A stretch of DNA of 64,000 nucleotides from Brevibacillus formosus (GCF_003013405.1 NZ_PXZL01000001.1:558001-622000), one strand, 5' to 3'. Positions 27,927-39,570 are shown, counted from the first letter of the stretch. Made by a program: numbers and translations. Notes: generated by a model not told the origin, from the sequence alone.

Positions 27927-27948
27927 ATCCCCCTCGTTTGAGGGGGAT
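27927..27948 (+). other. GC-rich hairpin between frr and uppS
   Basis: ATCCCCCTC (27927-27935) pairs perfectly with GAGGGGGAT (27940-27948), GTTT loop. No T-run follows, so transcription probably continues into uppS 35 bp later; a processing or stability role is more likely. Confidence 0.5.
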
Positions 27949-27983
27949 GTACGTCTATATCTCTCATTACGGGGGAACACTTT

Positions 27984-28754
27984 ATGTTAGAACATCTAGC
28001 GCGCAAATGGGGCCGCAAAGAAAAGCAATCGGAGCCAGCCGAGTTGGATCGTTCCGGTAAGATTCCGGAACATGTGGCGATTATTATGGATGGTAACGGT
28101 CGTTGGGCCAATAAGCGCAGTTTACCCCGGGTTGCCGGGCACCGTGCAGGAATGAAAGCAGTAAAAGAAGTCGTCAAGGCTGCAGACGAGATCGGCGTTC
28201 GTTATATGACGATGTACGCATTCTCTACCGAAAACTGGAAGCGTCCACGCGATGAAGTGGATTTTCTCATGAAACTTCCGCAGGAATTTTTGTCGACAGA
28301 ATTGGATGAATTAATAGAACGTGGTGTCCGCATACGCATGCTGGGCAGTAAAAACGAGCTGCCTTCTCATACGCTGAAAGCACTGCTGGAAGCAGAAGAG
28401 AGAACGAAGGACAATAGCGGTCTGCAATTGAATTTTGCCCTGAATTACGGTGGGCGAGATGAACTGGCAAAAGCATTTTCAGTGATGGCAGCACAAGTAA
28501 AAGCAGGCGAGCTTCAACCAGAACAGCTGACAGAGGAATTGATATCGAGCTACCTGTATACAAGCGAAATTCCCGATCCAGACCTCTTGATTCGCACAAG
28601 TGGAGAGATTCGCTTGAGTAACTTTATGCTGTGGCAATTAGCATATACAGAATTATGGTTTACGGACGTGCTATGGCCTGATTTTACCCGTGAACATTTT
28701 TATCAAGCAATCGTGGAATACCAAGGCCGAGCTCGTCGCTACGGGGCGGTATAG
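27984..28754 (+). CDS. uppS: Undecaprenyl diphosphate synthase (isoprenyl transferase)
   Basis: 256 residues. Catalytic D36 lies in HVAIIMDGNGRWA, and the substrate-binding RTSGEIRLSNFMLWQLAYTE run near the C-terminus is intact. It condenses isopentenyl diphosphates on farnesyl diphosphate to make the C55 lipid carrier for cell wall precursors. It heads a lipid-side cluster (uppS-cdsA-dxr-rseP-ispG) whose MEP-pathway members supply its substrate. ATG follows ACGGGGGAACACTTT. Confidence 0.97.
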   Translation: MLEHLARKWGRKEKQSEPAELDRSGKIPEHVAIIMDGNGRWANKRSLPRVAGHRAGMKAVKEVVKAADEIGVRYMTMYAFSTENWKRPRDEVDFLMKLPQEFLSTELDELIERGVRIRMLGSKNELPSHTLKALLEAEERTKDNSGLQLNFALNYGGRDELAKAFSVMAAQVKAGELQPEQLTEELISSYLYTSEIPDPDLLIRTSGEIRLSNFMLWQLAYTELWFTDVLWPDFTREHFYQAIVEYQGRARRYGAV

Positions 28755-28771
28755 CCGAGAGGTGGAATCAG

Positions 28772-29557
28772 TTGAAGCAACGTATAATAACAGGCCTGAT
28801 TGGTGGGGCTGCTTTTCTATTATTGATGTATGCTGGTGGAGTTTGGTACTCACTATTAGTGTTTTTACTGGCTGTCATTGGCTATTTTGAATTTATGAGA
28901 ATGGCTGGCATTCAGTCATTTTATTTGGCAGGATTGCTCGGATATGTATTGATGTTAAGCATTTTATGGCCGTCTCTATTATTTTCGGATTGGCTCAGTA
29001 TCAGCTTGCCGGATCTGATGCTGCCCGTCCTCCTGCTCTTGTTGATTTACTCCGTTTTACGGAAAAATCAGTTTCACATTGAACACGTCGCCCTTACGCT
29101 GGTGGGGGCGTTATACATAGGCTACGGTTTTACTTATATGGCCGCTACCCGAAACCTACCTGAAGGATTCATGCTTACGGTCATGGTCATTATGGGAATC
29201 TGGTCCACTGACTCGGGCGCCTATTTTGTCGGAAAAGCAATAGGTAAACGTAAACTGTGGCCAGAAATAAGTCCAAACAAGACGGTGGAAGGGGCCTTAG
29301 GCGGTCTGGTCGCTTCTGTCTTGATTGTTCTTTCCATCAATGCAAGCTTTGGACATTTTGCGATTGATCAGGCTTTGACCATTGCACTTGTTGCAGGGAT
29401 CGTCGGGCAATTGGGGGATTTGGTTGAGTCGGCTTTCAAGAGGCATTTCCATGTGAAAGATTCAGGACAGCTCATCCCGGGGCACGGGGGCGTTTTGGAT
29501 CGCTTCGATAGTTTTTTGCTCGTCTTTCCGGTTCTACATCTATTAGGTATTGTCTAA
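28772..29557 (+). CDS. cdsA: Phosphatidate cytidylyltransferase
   Basis: 261 residues from TTG 28772 after GAGAGGTGGAATCA. About seven or eight membrane helices and the CDP-diacylglycerol synthase signature near the C-terminus (LGDLVESAFKRHFHVKDSGQ followed by PGHGGVLDRFDS). It makes CDP-diacylglycerol for phospholipid synthesis. It begins 17 bp after uppS. Confidence 0.96.
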   Translation: MKQRIITGLIGGAAFLLLMYAGGVWYSLLVFLLAVIGYFEFMRMAGIQSFYLAGLLGYVLMLSILWPSLLFSDWLSISLPDLMLPVLLLLLIYSVLRKNQFHIEHVALTLVGALYIGYGFTYMAATRNLPEGFMLTVMVIMGIWSTDSGAYFVGKAIGKRKLWPEISPNKTVEGALGGLVASVLIVLSINASFGHFAIDQALTIALVAGIVGQLGDLVESAFKRHFHVKDSGQLIPGHGGVLDRFDSFLLVFPVLHLLGIV

Positions 29558-29597
29558 AACCTTTTGCATATAGAAAGAGATATAGAGGGTGAAATCC

Positions 29598-30746
29598 GTG
29601 AAAAAAATAGCGCTCTTAGGTTCAACGGGGTCCGTTGGAACGAGCACGCTTGAAGTCGTAGACCAGCATCCTGAGGATTTTTCGGTGGTGGCTATGGCTG
29701 CTGGAACAAACGTCGACCTATTGACACTCCAGGTGGAAAAGTTCAAGCCCGAGCTCGTTTCTGTAGGAAATGAGAAGGCTGCCGTTGAACTGCGAGATAG
29801 ATTGGCGGGGAAGTCTCAACCAGAAATTGTTTACGGAGCGGAAGGCTTGGAACTGGTTGCCCGTCATGAAGCTGCCAATTTCGTTATGACCGCTGTTGTC
29901 GGCAGTGTAGGGGTCGCACCTACACTCGCTGCGATTGAGGCGGGAAAAACAATTGGACTGGCCAACAAAGAGACACTGGTGAGCGCTGGCCCTGTCGTCA
30001 TGAAACGAGCGAAAGAAAAAGGCGTATCGATTATACCAGTAGACAGCGAGCATTCAGCTGTCTACCAATGTCTGCAAGGCGAACGTAAGGAAGATGTGGC
30101 AAAGATTATTTTGACCGCATCAGGCGGTTCCTTCCGTCACCTCTCTCGCGAGGATCTCCAGCAAGTGACAGTAGAGCAGGCATTGGCTCATCCGAATTGG
30201 AGCATGGGTGCAAAAATTACCATCGATTCTGCTACCATGATGAACAAAGGTTTTGAAGTGATCGAGGCTCATTGGCTGTTTGATTTGCCTTATGAGCAGA
30301 TCGAATGCGTATTGCATTATGAAAGTATCATACACTCTATGGTAGAATACAAAGACAGAGCGGTCATGGCCCAACTCGGTACACCGGATATGAAGGTTCC
30401 GATTCAGTACGCCATGAGCTATCCCATCAGAAAAAAACTGCCTACGGAACCACTTGATTTGGTCAAGATCGCCACGCTTCATTTTGCAGCCATGGATTAT
30501 GAGCGTTATCCTCTGTTAAAATTAGCGTATGAGTGCGGCATGGCAGGAGGTACGCATACTGCAGTACTGAATGCAGCCAATGAGGTCGCAGTTGATATGT
30601 TCTTGAAGGGAGCGATCCGTTTTTTAGACATCGAAAAGGTCGTCCGGAAAACGTGCGAAGCTCACCCTGGTGTAGCGAGTCCTGAGCTTGCAGATATTTT
30701 TGCAGCAGATGAGTGGGCACGCTCTTATGCGCTCGTCTCCATTTAA
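29598..30746 (+). CDS. dxr: 1-deoxy-D-xylulose 5-phosphate reductoisomerase
   Basis: 382 residues from GTG 29598; an in-frame GTG at 29589 overlaps the GAGGGTGA box. The NADPH site ([14 protein letters not shown]), the [14 protein letters not shown] metal/substrate motif and [20 protein letters not shown] are all present. It makes MEP in the isoprenoid pathway that also uses IspG, encoded three genes away. Confidence 0.97.
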   Translation: MKKIALLGSTGSVGTSTLEVVDQHPEDFSVVAMAAGTNVDLLTLQVEKFKPELVSVGNEKAAVELRDRLAGKSQPEIVYGAEGLELVARHEAANFVMTAVVGSVGVAPTLAAIEAGKTIGLANKETLVSAGPVVMKRAKEKGVSIIPVDSEHSAVYQCLQGERKEDVAKIILTASGGSFRHLSREDLQQVTVEQALAHPNWSMGAKITIDSATMMNKGFEVIEAHWLFDLPYEQIECVLHYESIIHSMVEYKDRAVMAQLGTPDMKVPIQYAMSYPIRKKLPTEPLDLVKIATLHFAAMDYERYPLLKLAYECGMAGGTHTAVLNAANEVAVDMFLKGAIRFLDIEKVVRKTCEAHPGVASPELADIFAADEWARSYALVSI

Positions 30747-30789
30747 GGAATATGAGAGTTAGATACTTGACAGAAAGGTGGCTGTTCAC

Positions 30790-32055
30790 TTGCCTTTGCC
30801 CAACCTGGATTCCGTTGAATCAATTCTCGCGATTGTCGTTGTATTTGGGGTACTTGTCTTTGTGCACGAACTAGGACACTTCCTTCTGGCCAAGAAGGCA
30901 GGGATCTTATGTCGTGAATTTGCACTGGGAATGGGGCCAAAAATTTTTCGCGTGAAGCGGGGAGAAACGGAATACACCTTACGCCTGTTACCCATCGGTG
31001 GTCTCGTTCGCATGGCGGGAGAAGACCCGGAGATGGATATGTTAAAACCGCACATGGAAGTAAGCGTGGAGCGGGATGCGTTAGGAAAGGTCACACATAT
31101 TTTGCTCGATGGGCCAAGTTCTGGTTCTGCTCGTGTGATTACCGGTACGGTGGTACAATTTGATTTGGAGCAAAATTTAAATATCGTACTTGAACTGGAC
31201 GGAGAGCAGAAGACGTTTGCTGTTCATCCACAGGCTCAGCTGGTCAAGGATGGACAAGAAGTACAGATTGCCCCTCTGAACAGACAGTTCAAAGGCAAGA
31301 CGGTTTCACAACGTTTTTGGGCGATTTTTGCGGGACCTGCAGCCAACTTTTTGCTGGCGTTTGTTTTGTTTATCGTGATCGGCTTCTTGTACGGCGTACC
31401 AAATGGCAGCTATCTGGGGGATGTAATCCCGGGAGGACCTGCTGCTCAAGCTGGATTATTGCCAGGTGATAAGGTGATCGCGATTCAAGGTCAGCCGGTA
31501 TCCTCGTGGAAAGACGTTGTAGAGAAGATCAGCAAAGCGCCGGATCAACAGTTAACGTTTGAGTACGAGCGCAATGGCCAGCGTTTGACTGTGCCAGTGA
31601 AAGTAGGGAAAGACGAAAACAACGTGGGCAAAATCATGGTAACCAATGCACTCACGTTTGCCCCAGGAGAAGTTCTCAAATACGGTGCGAACTCCACTTA
31701 CGACTTTACGGTGATGATCCTGAAAAGCTTGGGAATGCTCGTAACCGGAGAATACGGATTAAAGGACTTGAGTGGTCCAGTCGGTATTTTCAAGATGACT
31801 GGAGAGGTTGCGCAACAAGGCATGGCGATTCTGTTGAAATGGGCTGCTGTATTGAGCATTAACCTTGGGTTGTTCAATCTGTTGCCATTGCCAGCCTTGG
31901 ATGGCGGACGTCTCGCATTCTTGGGAGTAGAGGCACTGCGTGGTCGACCTGTTGACCCGCATAAAGAAGGAATGGTTCATTTCTTGGGCTTTGCCTTTTT
32001 GATGTTGCTAATTTTGGTAGTGACTTGGAATGATCTGCAACGATTGTTCTCCTAA
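30790..32055 (+). CDS. rseP: Site-2 intramembrane zinc metalloprotease RseP/RasP
   Basis: About 421 residues from TTG 30790, 8 bases after GAAAGGTGG; GTG 30778 abuts that box and would add four residues. HELGH active site at 26-30 in the first membrane helix, a PDZ domain about 190-285, and the third zinc-site motif NLLPLPALDGGR near the C-terminus. It cuts anti-sigma factors and membrane peptides in regulated intramembrane proteolysis. Confidence 0.94.
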   Translation: MPLPNLDSVESILAIVVVFGVLVFVHELGHFLLAKKAGILCREFALGMGPKIFRVKRGETEYTLRLLPIGGLVRMAGEDPEMDMLKPHMEVSVERDALGKVTHILLDGPSSGSARVITGTVVQFDLEQNLNIVLELDGEQKTFAVHPQAQLVKDGQEVQIAPLNRQFKGKTVSQRFWAIFAGPAANFLLAFVLFIVIGFLYGVPNGSYLGDVIPGGPAAQAGLLPGDKVIAIQGQPVSSWKDVVEKISKAPDQQLTFEYERNGQRLTVPVKVGKDENNVGKIMVTNALTFAPGEVLKYGANSTYDFTVMILKSLGMLVTGEYGLKDLSGPVGIFKMTGEVAQQGMAILLKWAAVLSINLGLFNLLPLPALDGGRLAFLGVEALRGRPVDPHKEGMVHFLGFAFLMLLILVVTWNDLQRLFS

Positions 32056-32110
32056 TCACGTACTAACACGATAGAAAGAAAAACAGACATACGTAAAAGG
32101 ATGGTGCAAA

Positions 32111-33193
32111 ATGTTCAAGCGCGAGGAGACGAAACCGGTTTTTGTAGGTGGAGTGCAAATCGGGGGCCAAAAAAGCGTAGTCATCCAATCGATGACGACA
32201 GCAGACACACGCGATGTAGAAAAAACTCTGGCCGAGATTCAGAGACTGCACGATGTCGGTTGCCAAATTGTTCGCTTGGCCGTCATCAATGAAGATGCAG
32301 CACGTGCCATCAAAAAAATTAAAGAACGTTCTCCATTGCCGCTTGTTGCCGACATTCATTTCGACCACAAGCTGGCATTGATTGCACTGGAGAGCGGGAT
32401 TGATAAAATTCGAATCAACCCAGGAAACATCGGTTCAAAAGAAAAAACGCAACGCGTAGTGGAAGCGTGCCGTGAGCGCAATGTTCCGATCCGTATCGGG
32501 GTCAACTCCGGTTCTGTCGAGAGAAGACTTTTGGAAAAATATGGGTACCCTTCTCCAGAAGCAATCGTAGAAAGTGCGATGGACCACGTGCAAATTCTGG
32601 AAGACCTGAATTACGACAACATCGTCATTTCCTTGAAGTCTTCCGATGTTCCAACAATGATCCAAACCTATTCGTTGATGGCACAGAAGCGCAACTATCC
32701 ATTGCACGTTGGTGTAACGGAAGCAGGCACACAGTTCTCCGGCAGCATTAAGTCTTCAGTTGGGATCGGAACGGTATTGTCGATGGGAATCGGTGACACC
32801 ATCCGTGTATCCCTGACGGCTGATCCTGTTGAAGAAATTAAAGTAGCCAAACAAATCCTTCGCAGCTTGGATATCGTGAACAACGATCCAGTGGTCATTG
32901 CATGCCCATCTTGCGGTCGATGCGCAATTGATCTGATCGGCCTGGCAACAAAAGTCGAGGATGCTGTTTCCACGCTGAAAGTACCGTTAAAAGTAGCGGT
33001 AATGGGTTGCGCGGTAAATGGTCCTGGTGAAGCTCGTGAAGCAGATGTAGGTGTTGCTGGCGGAAATGGCGAGGGCTTGATTTTCCGTAATGGTGAAATT
33101 GTTCGGAAAGTAAAAGAAACCGAGTTGTTTGAAGAGCTAATGAAAGAAATTGAAGAAATAGTAAACGAGCAAAAAACTACAACTGTAGGATAA
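32111..33193 (+). CDS. ispG: 4-hydroxy-3-methylbut-2-enyl diphosphate synthase IspG
   Basis: 360 residues. A TIM-barrel N-terminal part (VVIQSMTTADTRDVEKTLAE, VADIHFDHKLAL) and a C-terminal [4Fe-4S] part with cysteines in CPSCGRC (about 265) and MGCAVNGPGEA (about 298). It catalyses the reductive penultimate step of the MEP pathway. In B. subtilis ispG is elsewhere; here it lies beside dxr and rseP. ATG 32111 follows AAAAGGATGGTGCAAA. Confidence 0.96.
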   Translation: MFKREETKPVFVGGVQIGGQKSVVIQSMTTADTRDVEKTLAEIQRLHDVGCQIVRLAVINEDAARAIKKIKERSPLPLVADIHFDHKLALIALESGIDKIRINPGNIGSKEKTQRVVEACRERNVPIRIGVNSGSVERRLLEKYGYPSPEAIVESAMDHVQILEDLNYDNIVISLKSSDVPTMIQTYSLMAQKRNYPLHVGVTEAGTQFSGSIKSSVGIGTVLSMGIGDTIRVSLTADPVEEIKVAKQILRSLDIVNNDPVVIACPSCGRCAIDLIGLATKVEDAVSTLKVPLKVAVMGCAVNGPGEAREADVGVAGGNGEGLIFRNGEIVRKVKETELFEELMKEIEEIVNEQKTTTVG

Positions 33194-33233
33194 TGCACGT
33201 TGATTGCTGATGAGGCATAAGGAGGACACGCAC

Positions 33234-34982
33234 GTGTTGAAGCAAAGTCAAATGTTGATCCCTACCCTGCGGGAAGTGCCATCCGACGCGGAGATTGCCA
33301 GCCACAAGCTGCTGCTCCGCGCAGGTATGGCCCGCCAACTGGCTTCCGGTATTTATACGTACCTGCCCCTGGCGCTCCGTTCCCTGCAAAAAATCCAAGC
33401 GATTGTGCGTGAAGAAATGAACAATGCTGGGGGACAAGAACTGTTGATGCCAGCGATGCAACCAGCTGAGCTGTGGCATCAAACGGGTCGTTGGGATGTA
33501 TACGGTCCCGAGCTCGTCCGCCTGCGTGATCGTCATGATCGTCCTTTTGCCTTGGGTCCAACCCACGAAGAAGTCATTACGAGTCTCGTGCGTGATGAGA
33601 TTAACTCTTACAAAAAACTCCCGATCAACCTTTATCAAATTCAAACCAAGTTCCGTGATGAAGTACGTCCACGCTTCGGTTTGATTCGTTGCCGCGAGTT
33701 TATTATGAAGGATGCTTACTCTTTTGATACGACACAAGAAGGTCTGGATCGCAACTTCCAGGCGATGTACGATGCGTACACGAACATCTTTACCCGTGTA
33801 GGCTTGAACTTCCGTGCAGTAGAAGCGGATGCAGGTGCAATCGGCGGAAAAGGCACTTACGAATTCATGGCGTTGTGTGACATTGGGGAAGACACGATTG
33901 CTTATTCTGAAGAAGGCGATTATGCGGCCAACTTGGAAAAGGCAGAGGTCGTGTACAAGCCATCTGCGAAGCCAGCAACAGAAGCGCCAGCTCGAGAAAA
34001 ATTGCATACGCCTGGCACTAAAACGATCGACCAATTGGTACAAGCACTGCAAATCGAAGCAAAGCAAATCATCAAGAGCCTCATTTACCGCGTAGACGAC
34101 AAGCTGGTTATGGTGCTGGTCCGCGGTGATCATGAGATCAATGAAGTGAAGCTGAAAAACTTGTATGATGCGACGATCGTTGGACTGGCTTCTGAAGCGG
34201 ATATCGTTTCGGTGACAGGAGCGCCTGCAGGATTTGTTGGCCCTGTTGGCATTGATCCTGAAAAAGTGGAAATCATCGCGGACAATTTTGTTCAAGATGT
34301 TTATGATGGTGTCGTCGGTGCCAATGAAACAGACTATCATCTGACTCACGTAGTTGCTGGCCGCGATTTCACGGTTTCCCAGTACGCTGACTTGCGCAAC
34401 ATTACAGAAGGCGACGAGTGCCCTCGTACAGGTGGTGTTATCAAGTTTGCACGTGGTGTAGAAGTCGGTCACGTATTCAAGCTGGGTACGAAATACTCCA
34501 CTGCGATGGGTGCTACGTACCTGGATGAGAACGGCCGTAGTCAACCGATGATCATGGGTTGCTACGGAATCGGTGTATCTCGTACAATTGCGGCAGTGAT
34601 CGAGCAGAACAACGATGAAAATGGTATCATTTGGCCAGTATCTGTTGCACCTTTCCATGTGCATGTGATTCCGGTCAATGTTAAAGTAGAAGAGCAACGT
34701 CAAACTAGTGAACAAATTACAGAAGCACTGCGCAAGGCTGGCGTCGAGGTTTTGTTTGACGATCGTCCTGAGCGTGCTGGTGTGAAGTTTAAAGACGCTG
34801 ATTTGATCGGACTGCCTCTGCGTATTACGGTTTCCGATAAAGCGGCACAAGAAGGAACAGTTGAAGTGCGTATCCGCAAAAACGGTGAAACACATGATGT
34901 GAAGCTGGATCAATTGGTCGATGAAGTGAAAGGTTTCCTATCCCGTGTTGACCAAACCGGAGCTGCGTTGTTCGGGAACTAG
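33234..34982 (+). CDS. proS: Prolyl-tRNA synthetase (bacterial type, with editing domain)
   Basis: 582 residues from GTG 33234, seven bases after GGAGGA. Class II motifs are in place: [16 protein letters not shown], the [18 protein letters not shown] motif 2 region, the inserted YbaK-like editing domain about 240-390, motif 3 ([17 protein letters not shown]) and the C-terminal anticodon-binding domain. It charges tRNA-Pro and deacylates Ala-tRNA-Pro. A very long opposite-strand open frame overlaps it but looks like a codon-bias shadow. Confidence 0.97.
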   Translation: MLKQSQMLIPTLREVPSDAEIASHKLLLRAGMARQLASGIYTYLPLALRSLQKIQAIVREEMNNAGGQELLMPAMQPAELWHQTGRWDVYGPELVRLRDRHDRPFALGPTHEEVITSLVRDEINSYKKLPINLYQIQTKFRDEVRPRFGLIRCREFIMKDAYSFDTTQEGLDRNFQAMYDAYTNIFTRVGLNFRAVEADAGAIGGKGTYEFMALCDIGEDTIAYSEEGDYAANLEKAEVVYKPSAKPATEAPAREKLHTPGTKTIDQLVQALQIEAKQIIKSLIYRVDDKLVMVLVRGDHEINEVKLKNLYDATIVGLASEADIVSVTGAPAGFVGPVGIDPEKVEIIADNFVQDVYDGVVGANETDYHLTHVVAGRDFTVSQYADLRNITEGDECPRTGGVIKFARGVEVGHVFKLGTKYSTAMGATYLDENGRSQPMIMGCYGIGVSRTIAAVIEQNNDENGIIWPVSVAPFHVHVIPVNVKVEEQRQTSEQITEALRKAGVEVLFDDRPERAGVKFKDADLIGLPLRITVSDKAAQEGTVEVRIRKNGETHDVKLDQLVDEVKGFLSRVDQTGAALFGN

Positions 34983-35021
34983 TTGCATGCAGGAATAAGA
35001 AGGATTTTGTCGAATTTTTAC

Positions 35022-35062
35022 GGGGTACTCCCCTAGATTAACGGGGAGTGCCTCTTTTTCTT
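35022..35062 (+). terminator. Terminator after proS
   Basis: GGGGTACTCCCC (35022-35033) pairs with GGGGAGTGCCTC (35043-35054), allowing two G-T pairs, followed by TTTTTCTT. It ends the rseP-ispG-proS transcript just before polC. Confidence 0.82.
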
Positions 35063-35098
35063 GTTTGAACGCTCACTTATAGGGAAGGTGGGAAAACC

Positions 35099-38000
35099 GT
35101 GGACCGTTTACAAGAGCAAAAACATCGCTTCTCCCTATTGGTCAAGCAAATGGAAGTTCCTGACGAATGGGTGGAGCGATTTTTTCTTGATGCTCAGATT
35201 GAAAAGCTAGAGCTGTATAAGCAAAACAAAGAATGGGTTTTTCACTTTGCCCTCCCGAGAATGATACCTGCGGATGTTTATGCAGCTTTTACCAAGCGAT
35301 TGACGCATACATTTTCACATCTAGCCAAAGTAGATACCCGATTTCGCTATCACCAAAAGCCGTCTCTCGATCACGTAGTCGAAGAGTATTGGGATGTCTT
35401 GCTGGCGGGGCTGGAGCCAACGCTGAACTCCTTGGCAGTTACGATGCGTCAAGCGCGTAAGCAAGTCGACCAACAGGAAGTCAAGGTGTACTTGCCAACG
35501 GAGATGTCCGTTGAGGTTGCCAAGCGAAAACGAGCGGATAATGAGCTTTTGGCTGCTTTCCAGAAAGCTACCGATTGCTCGATGCGCTTTTCTTTCCATG
35601 GGGAAGAAAGCGATGACGCGTATAAGGCCTTTGAGGAGCAACGGAAAGAAGAAGAACGTGCTCTTGTCGAGGTTGTGATGACGGCTGTCGCGCAAGATAG
35701 CAAGTCGTCTGATAAAGCTGAGGCTGTCACTACGCTCATGATGGGCTATGAAATCAAGGATGCGCCGATCCCGATTTGCGAGATTCAAGATGAAGAACGC
35801 CGTATCGTCATCCAAGGAACCGTGTTTAACGTAGAAGTAAAAGAGCTTCGCAGTGGACGTCATTTGCTCACATTCAACATTTCTGACTATACGGATTCTC
35901 TCACGGTGAAGATGTTCTCTCGTGATAAAGAAGATGTGAAAATGCTCGAATTGCTGAAAGACGGCATGTGGGTGAAAGTGCGGGGAAGTGTCCAGCATGA
36001 TACGTTTGTACGCGATCTCGTTATGAATGCCAATGATTTGAACCAGATTGAGCAGGTCATTCGAAAAGATCAAGCGGAAGAGAAACGCGTCGAGCTTCAT
36101 TGCCATACGCCGATGAGTGCGCTGGATGCCGTTGCATCTGTAAAATCACTGATCTCGACGGCAGCAAAGTGGGGTCATAAAGCCATTGCTGTCACTGACC
36201 ATGGTGTCGTACAGGCTTTTCCAGAAGCGTATTCCATCGCCAAAAAGAACAACATCAAATGCATTCTCGGTATGGAAGCGTATGTAGTCGAGGATGGTAT
36301 CGATATCGTTTACAACCTGCAAGCAGACAATAATCTTTCCATTGATGAAAATACGGAATACGTCGTGTTTGATACGGAGACGACGGGTTTAAACGCGTCA
36401 GAGCATACAATCATCGAGATTGCGGCTGTCAAAATGAAAGGCGCGGAAATTGTCGACCAATGGACGGAGCTGATTGACCCGCAATTGGAAATTGGGCCAA
36501 AGACAACCGAGATTACGGGGATTACGAACGAAATGCTCCGCGGGCAAGAGACACTCGATGTGGTACTCCGCAAGTTCAAGGACTTTACTGGTGACGCTAT
36601 CCTGGTTGCACATAATGCAGAGTTTGACAAAGCGTTTATCAACGCCTGCGCCAAACGGATAGGCATGGAGCCATGGACCAATCCATTTTTAGATACGCTG
36701 CCTTTGGCGCGCTTGATGTACAAAGGAATGCGCAATTATCGTTTGGGATCATTAGCGAAAAAGTTCAATGTCGAGCTCATCAATGCCCACCGTGCGTTGG
36801 ACGATACCGTTGCCTTGGCTCACGTATTCCAGCAAATGTTGAAGGACATTAAAGAAGCGGAAATCAAATCGCTAGCAGAGTTGAATGAAAAAAGTAACGA
36901 AGAGGCCGACTATAAAAGCGGACGCCCATTCCATGCGACCATTCTCGTGCAAAATAAAGAAGGCCTCAAAAATCTATACAAGCTCGTAAGTCGCTCCCAT
37001 GTGGAAACATTCTTCCGTTGGCCACGAATTCAGCGAAGCCAGCTGACCAAATATCGCGAAGGCTTGCTAATTGGTACGGCGTGCAAAGACGGAGAACTCA
37101 TGCAATCGATTCTCCGCGGTAAGTCACCTGAAGAATTGAAGGAAGTTGCTGCTTTTTACGACTTTTTGGAATTACAGCCGATCGCTCATTACTCACCACT
37201 GTTGCGTAATGAAGAAATTCCTTCGCTGGAGACGATGAAAGGCTACCATGAAAAGATCGTCCAAATGGGAAAAGAGCTCGGTAAGCTGGTCGTTGCAACA
37301 GGGGATGTGCACTTCCTGAATCCCCAGGATGAGATCTTCCGTGATGTTTTCTTACTGTCAAAAGGTGATCCAACCGCAGGCAACCAGCCGCCGCTGTACT
37401 TTCATACAACGGATGAGATGCTGGAGGCGTTCTCCTTTTTGGGGGAAGAGACCGCAAAAGAAATTGTCGTGACGAACACAAATGCCATCGCGGATATGAT
37501 TGAGGATATAAGTCCGATTCCTGACAAGCTGTACACGCCGATCATTGAAGGAGCGGACGATGAGCTGCGTCAAATGTGTTATGACAAAGCAAGGTCATTG
37601 TATGGTGACCCATTGCCCGAACTGGTCGAGCATCGCTTGGAAAAAGAGTTGAACAGTATCATCAAGCACGGGTTCGGTGTGATTTATTTGATTTCGCAGC
37701 GTTTGGTAACGAAATCGTTGAATGATGGTTACCTGGTAGGTTCACGTGGATCTGTAGGCTCGTCTTTTGTTGCGACGATGTCTGAGATTACAGAGGTAAA
37801 CCCATTGCCACCTCACTATCGCTGCCCAAATTGCAAGCACAGCGAGTTTATTACAGATGGTTCAATCGCCTCTGGGTTTGACTTGGAGGATAAAGCATGT
37901 ACACAATGTGGAACCATGTATGCCAAGGACGGACAGGACATCCCGTTCGAGACGTTCCTCGGCTTTAAAGGAGACAAGGTACCGGATATTGACTTGAACT

Positions 38001-39403
38001 TCTCTGGCGATTATCAGCCGCGTGCACACAAGTACACACAGGAGCTGTTCGGAGCAGATTACGTATATCGTGCAGGAACGATTGGTACAGTTGCGGAAAA
38101 AACAGCGTATGGCTACGTGCGCAAGTACGCCGACGAACGAGGCATGACTTTGCGCAATGCGGAGATAGCTCGAATCGTCAACGGCTGCACAGGTGTAAAA
38201 AGGACGACAGGGCAGCATCCGGGCGGTATTATCGTAGTTCCTGACTACATGGAAATTGAAGACTTTTGTCCGATTCAGTTCCCGGCTGATGATAATGAGT
38301 CAGAATGGCGCACAACCCATTTTGACTTCCACTCCATTCATGACAACTTGCTAAAACTTGATATTCTGGGACACGACGATCCGACCGTCATACGCATGCT
38401 GCAAGACTTGACGGGAATGGACCCGAAGACGATTCCACTGGATGATAAAAAGACAATGTCCATCTTCAGTTCGACGGAAGCCTTGGGGGTTACACCGGAG
38501 CAAATCGGAACGAACATGGGGACATTGGGCATACCTGAGTTCGGAACCAAATTCGTGCGACAGATGCTAGAAGACACCAAACCGACTACGTTTGCCGAGC
38601 TTGTTCAGATTTCTGGACTCTCTCACGGTACGGACGTTTGGTTGAACAACGCGCAGGACTTGATCCGCAACGGTACATGTAAGCTGCCAGACGTAATTGG
38701 TTGTCGTGATGATATCATGGTGTATTTGATCTATAAAGGGCTAGAGCCGTCCCGTGCCTTTAAGATCATGGAGTCCGTGCGTAAGGGTAAAGGGGTTCCC
38801 GAGGAAGATCAGGAAGAAATGCGCAACAACAACGTGCCAGAATGGTATATTCAGTCGTGCCAGCGGATCAAGTACATGTTCCCGAAGGCGCATGCGACCG
38901 CCTATGTCATGATGGCTGTACGGATTGCCTATTTCAAGGTTCATCGACCATTGGAGTTTTACGCGACGTATTTCACGGTTCGCGCAGATGACTTTGATAT
39001 TCCGCTGATGGTCAAAGGCTCAGCGGCGATCAAGCAAAAGATCGAAGAGATCGAGGGCAAGGGACACGATGCACAGCCAAAAGAAAAGGCATTGCTGACT
39101 GTTTTGGAGATGGCGTTGGAAATGGTAGAACGCGGCTTCCGCTTTGCCAACGTTGATTTGTACAAATCGGACGCTACTCGCTTCTTGATCGAGGGTGATT
39201 CTCTTATCGCCCCATTCAACGCCCTGCCTGGTTTAGGGACGAATGCAGCGATCAGCATCGTGCAAGCGAGAGAGCAAGGAGAGTTTTTGTCCAAGGAAGA
39301 CCTCCTGTCCCGTTCCCGTATCTCCAAGACCATTTTGGAGTTCCTGGACGAGCAAGGTGCCTTGAAAGGATTACCAGAATCCAACCAGCTATCCTTGTTC
39401 TAA
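35099..39403 (+). CDS. polC: DNA polymerase III alpha subunit PolC (Gram-positive type)
   Basis: 1434 residues from GTG 35099 after GGGAAGGTGGG. Domain order: N-terminal domains, OB fold about 230-320, PHP domain with [11 protein letters not shown] near 333, inserted DEDD proofreading exonuclease ([20 protein letters not shown] near 424, HRALDDTVA near 563), PHP remainder, zinc module with CPNC and CTQC (about 908-940), polymerase active site including [11 protein letters not shown] near 961, and the C-terminal helix-hairpin-helix. The clamp-binding tail QLSLF ends the protein. It is the leading-strand replicase. Confidence 0.98.
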   Translation: MDRLQEQKHRFSLLVKQMEVPDEWVERFFLDAQIEKLELYKQNKEWVFHFALPRMIPADVYAAFTKRLTHTFSHLAKVDTRFRYHQKPSLDHVVEEYWDVLLAGLEPTLNSLAVTMRQARKQVDQQEVKVYLPTEMSVEVAKRKRADNELLAAFQKATDCSMRFSFHGEESDDAYKAFEEQRKEEERALVEVVMTAVAQDSKSSDKAEAVTTLMMGYEIKDAPIPICEIQDEERRIVIQGTVFNVEVKELRSGRHLLTFNISDYTDSLTVKMFSRDKEDVKMLELLKDGMWVKVRGSVQHDTFVRDLVMNANDLNQIEQVIRKDQAEEKRVELHCHTPMSALDAVASVKSLISTAAKWGHKAIAVTDHGVVQAFPEAYSIAKKNNIKCILGMEAYVVEDGIDIVYNLQADNNLSIDENTEYVVFDTETTGLNASEHTIIEIAAVKMKGAEIVDQWTELIDPQLEIGPKTTEITGITNEMLRGQETLDVVLRKFKDFTGDAILVAHNAEFDKAFINACAKRIGMEPWTNPFLDTLPLARLMYKGMRNYRLGSLAKKFNVELINAHRALDDTVALAHVFQQMLKDIKEAEIKSLAELNEKSNEEADYKSGRPFHATILVQNKEGLKNLYKLVSRSHVETFFRWPRIQRSQLTKYREGLLIGTACKDGELMQSILRGKSPEELKEVAAFYDFLELQPIAHYSPLLRNEEIPSLETMKGYHEKIVQMGKELGKLVVATGDVHFLNPQDEIFRDVFLLSKGDPTAGNQPPLYFHTTDEMLEAFSFLGEETAKEIVVTNTNAIADMIEDISPIPDKLYTPIIEGADDELRQMCYDKARSLYGDPLPELVEHRLEKELNSIIKHGFGVIYLISQRLVTKSLNDGYLVGSRGSVGSSFVATMSEITEVNPLPPHYRCPNCKHSEFITDGSIASGFDLEDKACTQCGTMYAKDGQDIPFETFLGFKGDKVPDIDLNFSGDYQPRAHKYTQELFGADYVYRAGTIGTVAEKTAYGYVRKYADERGMTLRNAEIARIVNGCTGVKRTTGQHPGGIIVVPDYMEIEDFCPIQFPADDNESEWRTTHFDFHSIHDNLLKLDILGHDDPTVIRMLQDLTGMDPKTIPLDDKKTMSIFSSTEALGVTPEQIGTNMGTLGIPEFGTKFVRQMLEDTKPTTFAELVQISGLSHGTDVWLNNAQDLIRNGTCKLPDVIGCRDDIMVYLIYKGLEPSRAFKIMESVRKGKGVPEEDQEEMRNNNVPEWYIQSCQRIKYMFPKAHATAYVMMAVRIAYFKVHRPLEFYATYFTVRADDFDIPLMVKGSAAIKQKIEEIEGKGHDAQPKEKALLTVLEMALEMVERGFRFANVDLYKSDATRFLIEGDSLIAPFNALPGLGTNAAISIVQAREQGEFLSKEDLLSRSRISKTILEFLDEQGALKGLPESNQLSLF

Positions 39404-39436
39404 GGCGTGCAGTCAAGGCTCACAGTCATCCAAAGG

Positions 39437-39465
39437 TTGTCAGGAGAGGGCTGTTATGCTATAAT
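39437..39465 (+). promoter_or_regulatory. Strong SigA promoter of the rimP-nusA-infB operon
   Basis: TTGTCA (39437-39442), 17-bp spacer, perfect TATAAT (39460-39465) with extended -10 TG. The 12-mer TATGCTATAATT recurs exactly in the rpsO promoter. Leader length to rimP would be about 98 nt. Confidence 0.8.
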
Positions 39466-39503
39466 TTTTTTGGAAATACTGGTTTTATACGCATGGCAGA
39501 ACG

Positions 39504-39530
39504 AGAGTGGGGAAACCCACTCTTTCTTTC
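39504..39530 (+). promoter_or_regulatory. Terminator-like hairpin in the rimP leader
   Basis: AGAGTGGG (39504-39511) pairs perfectly with CCCACTCT (39516-39523) around GAAA and is followed by TTCTTTC. It lies between promoter and first gene, the position of an attenuator. The interrupted T-run suggests partial termination at most. Confidence 0.55.
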
Positions 39531-39570
39531 TGGCTACACCTCATGGTTCAAACGAGAAGGAGGTACTTGC

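Noticed and set aside
33177..34913. 578-codon open frame on the minus strand opposite proS
   Set aside because: No ribosome site, composition is His/Arg/Cys/Phe rich without domain character, and it mirrors a gene with strong codon bias that suppresses antisense stops.
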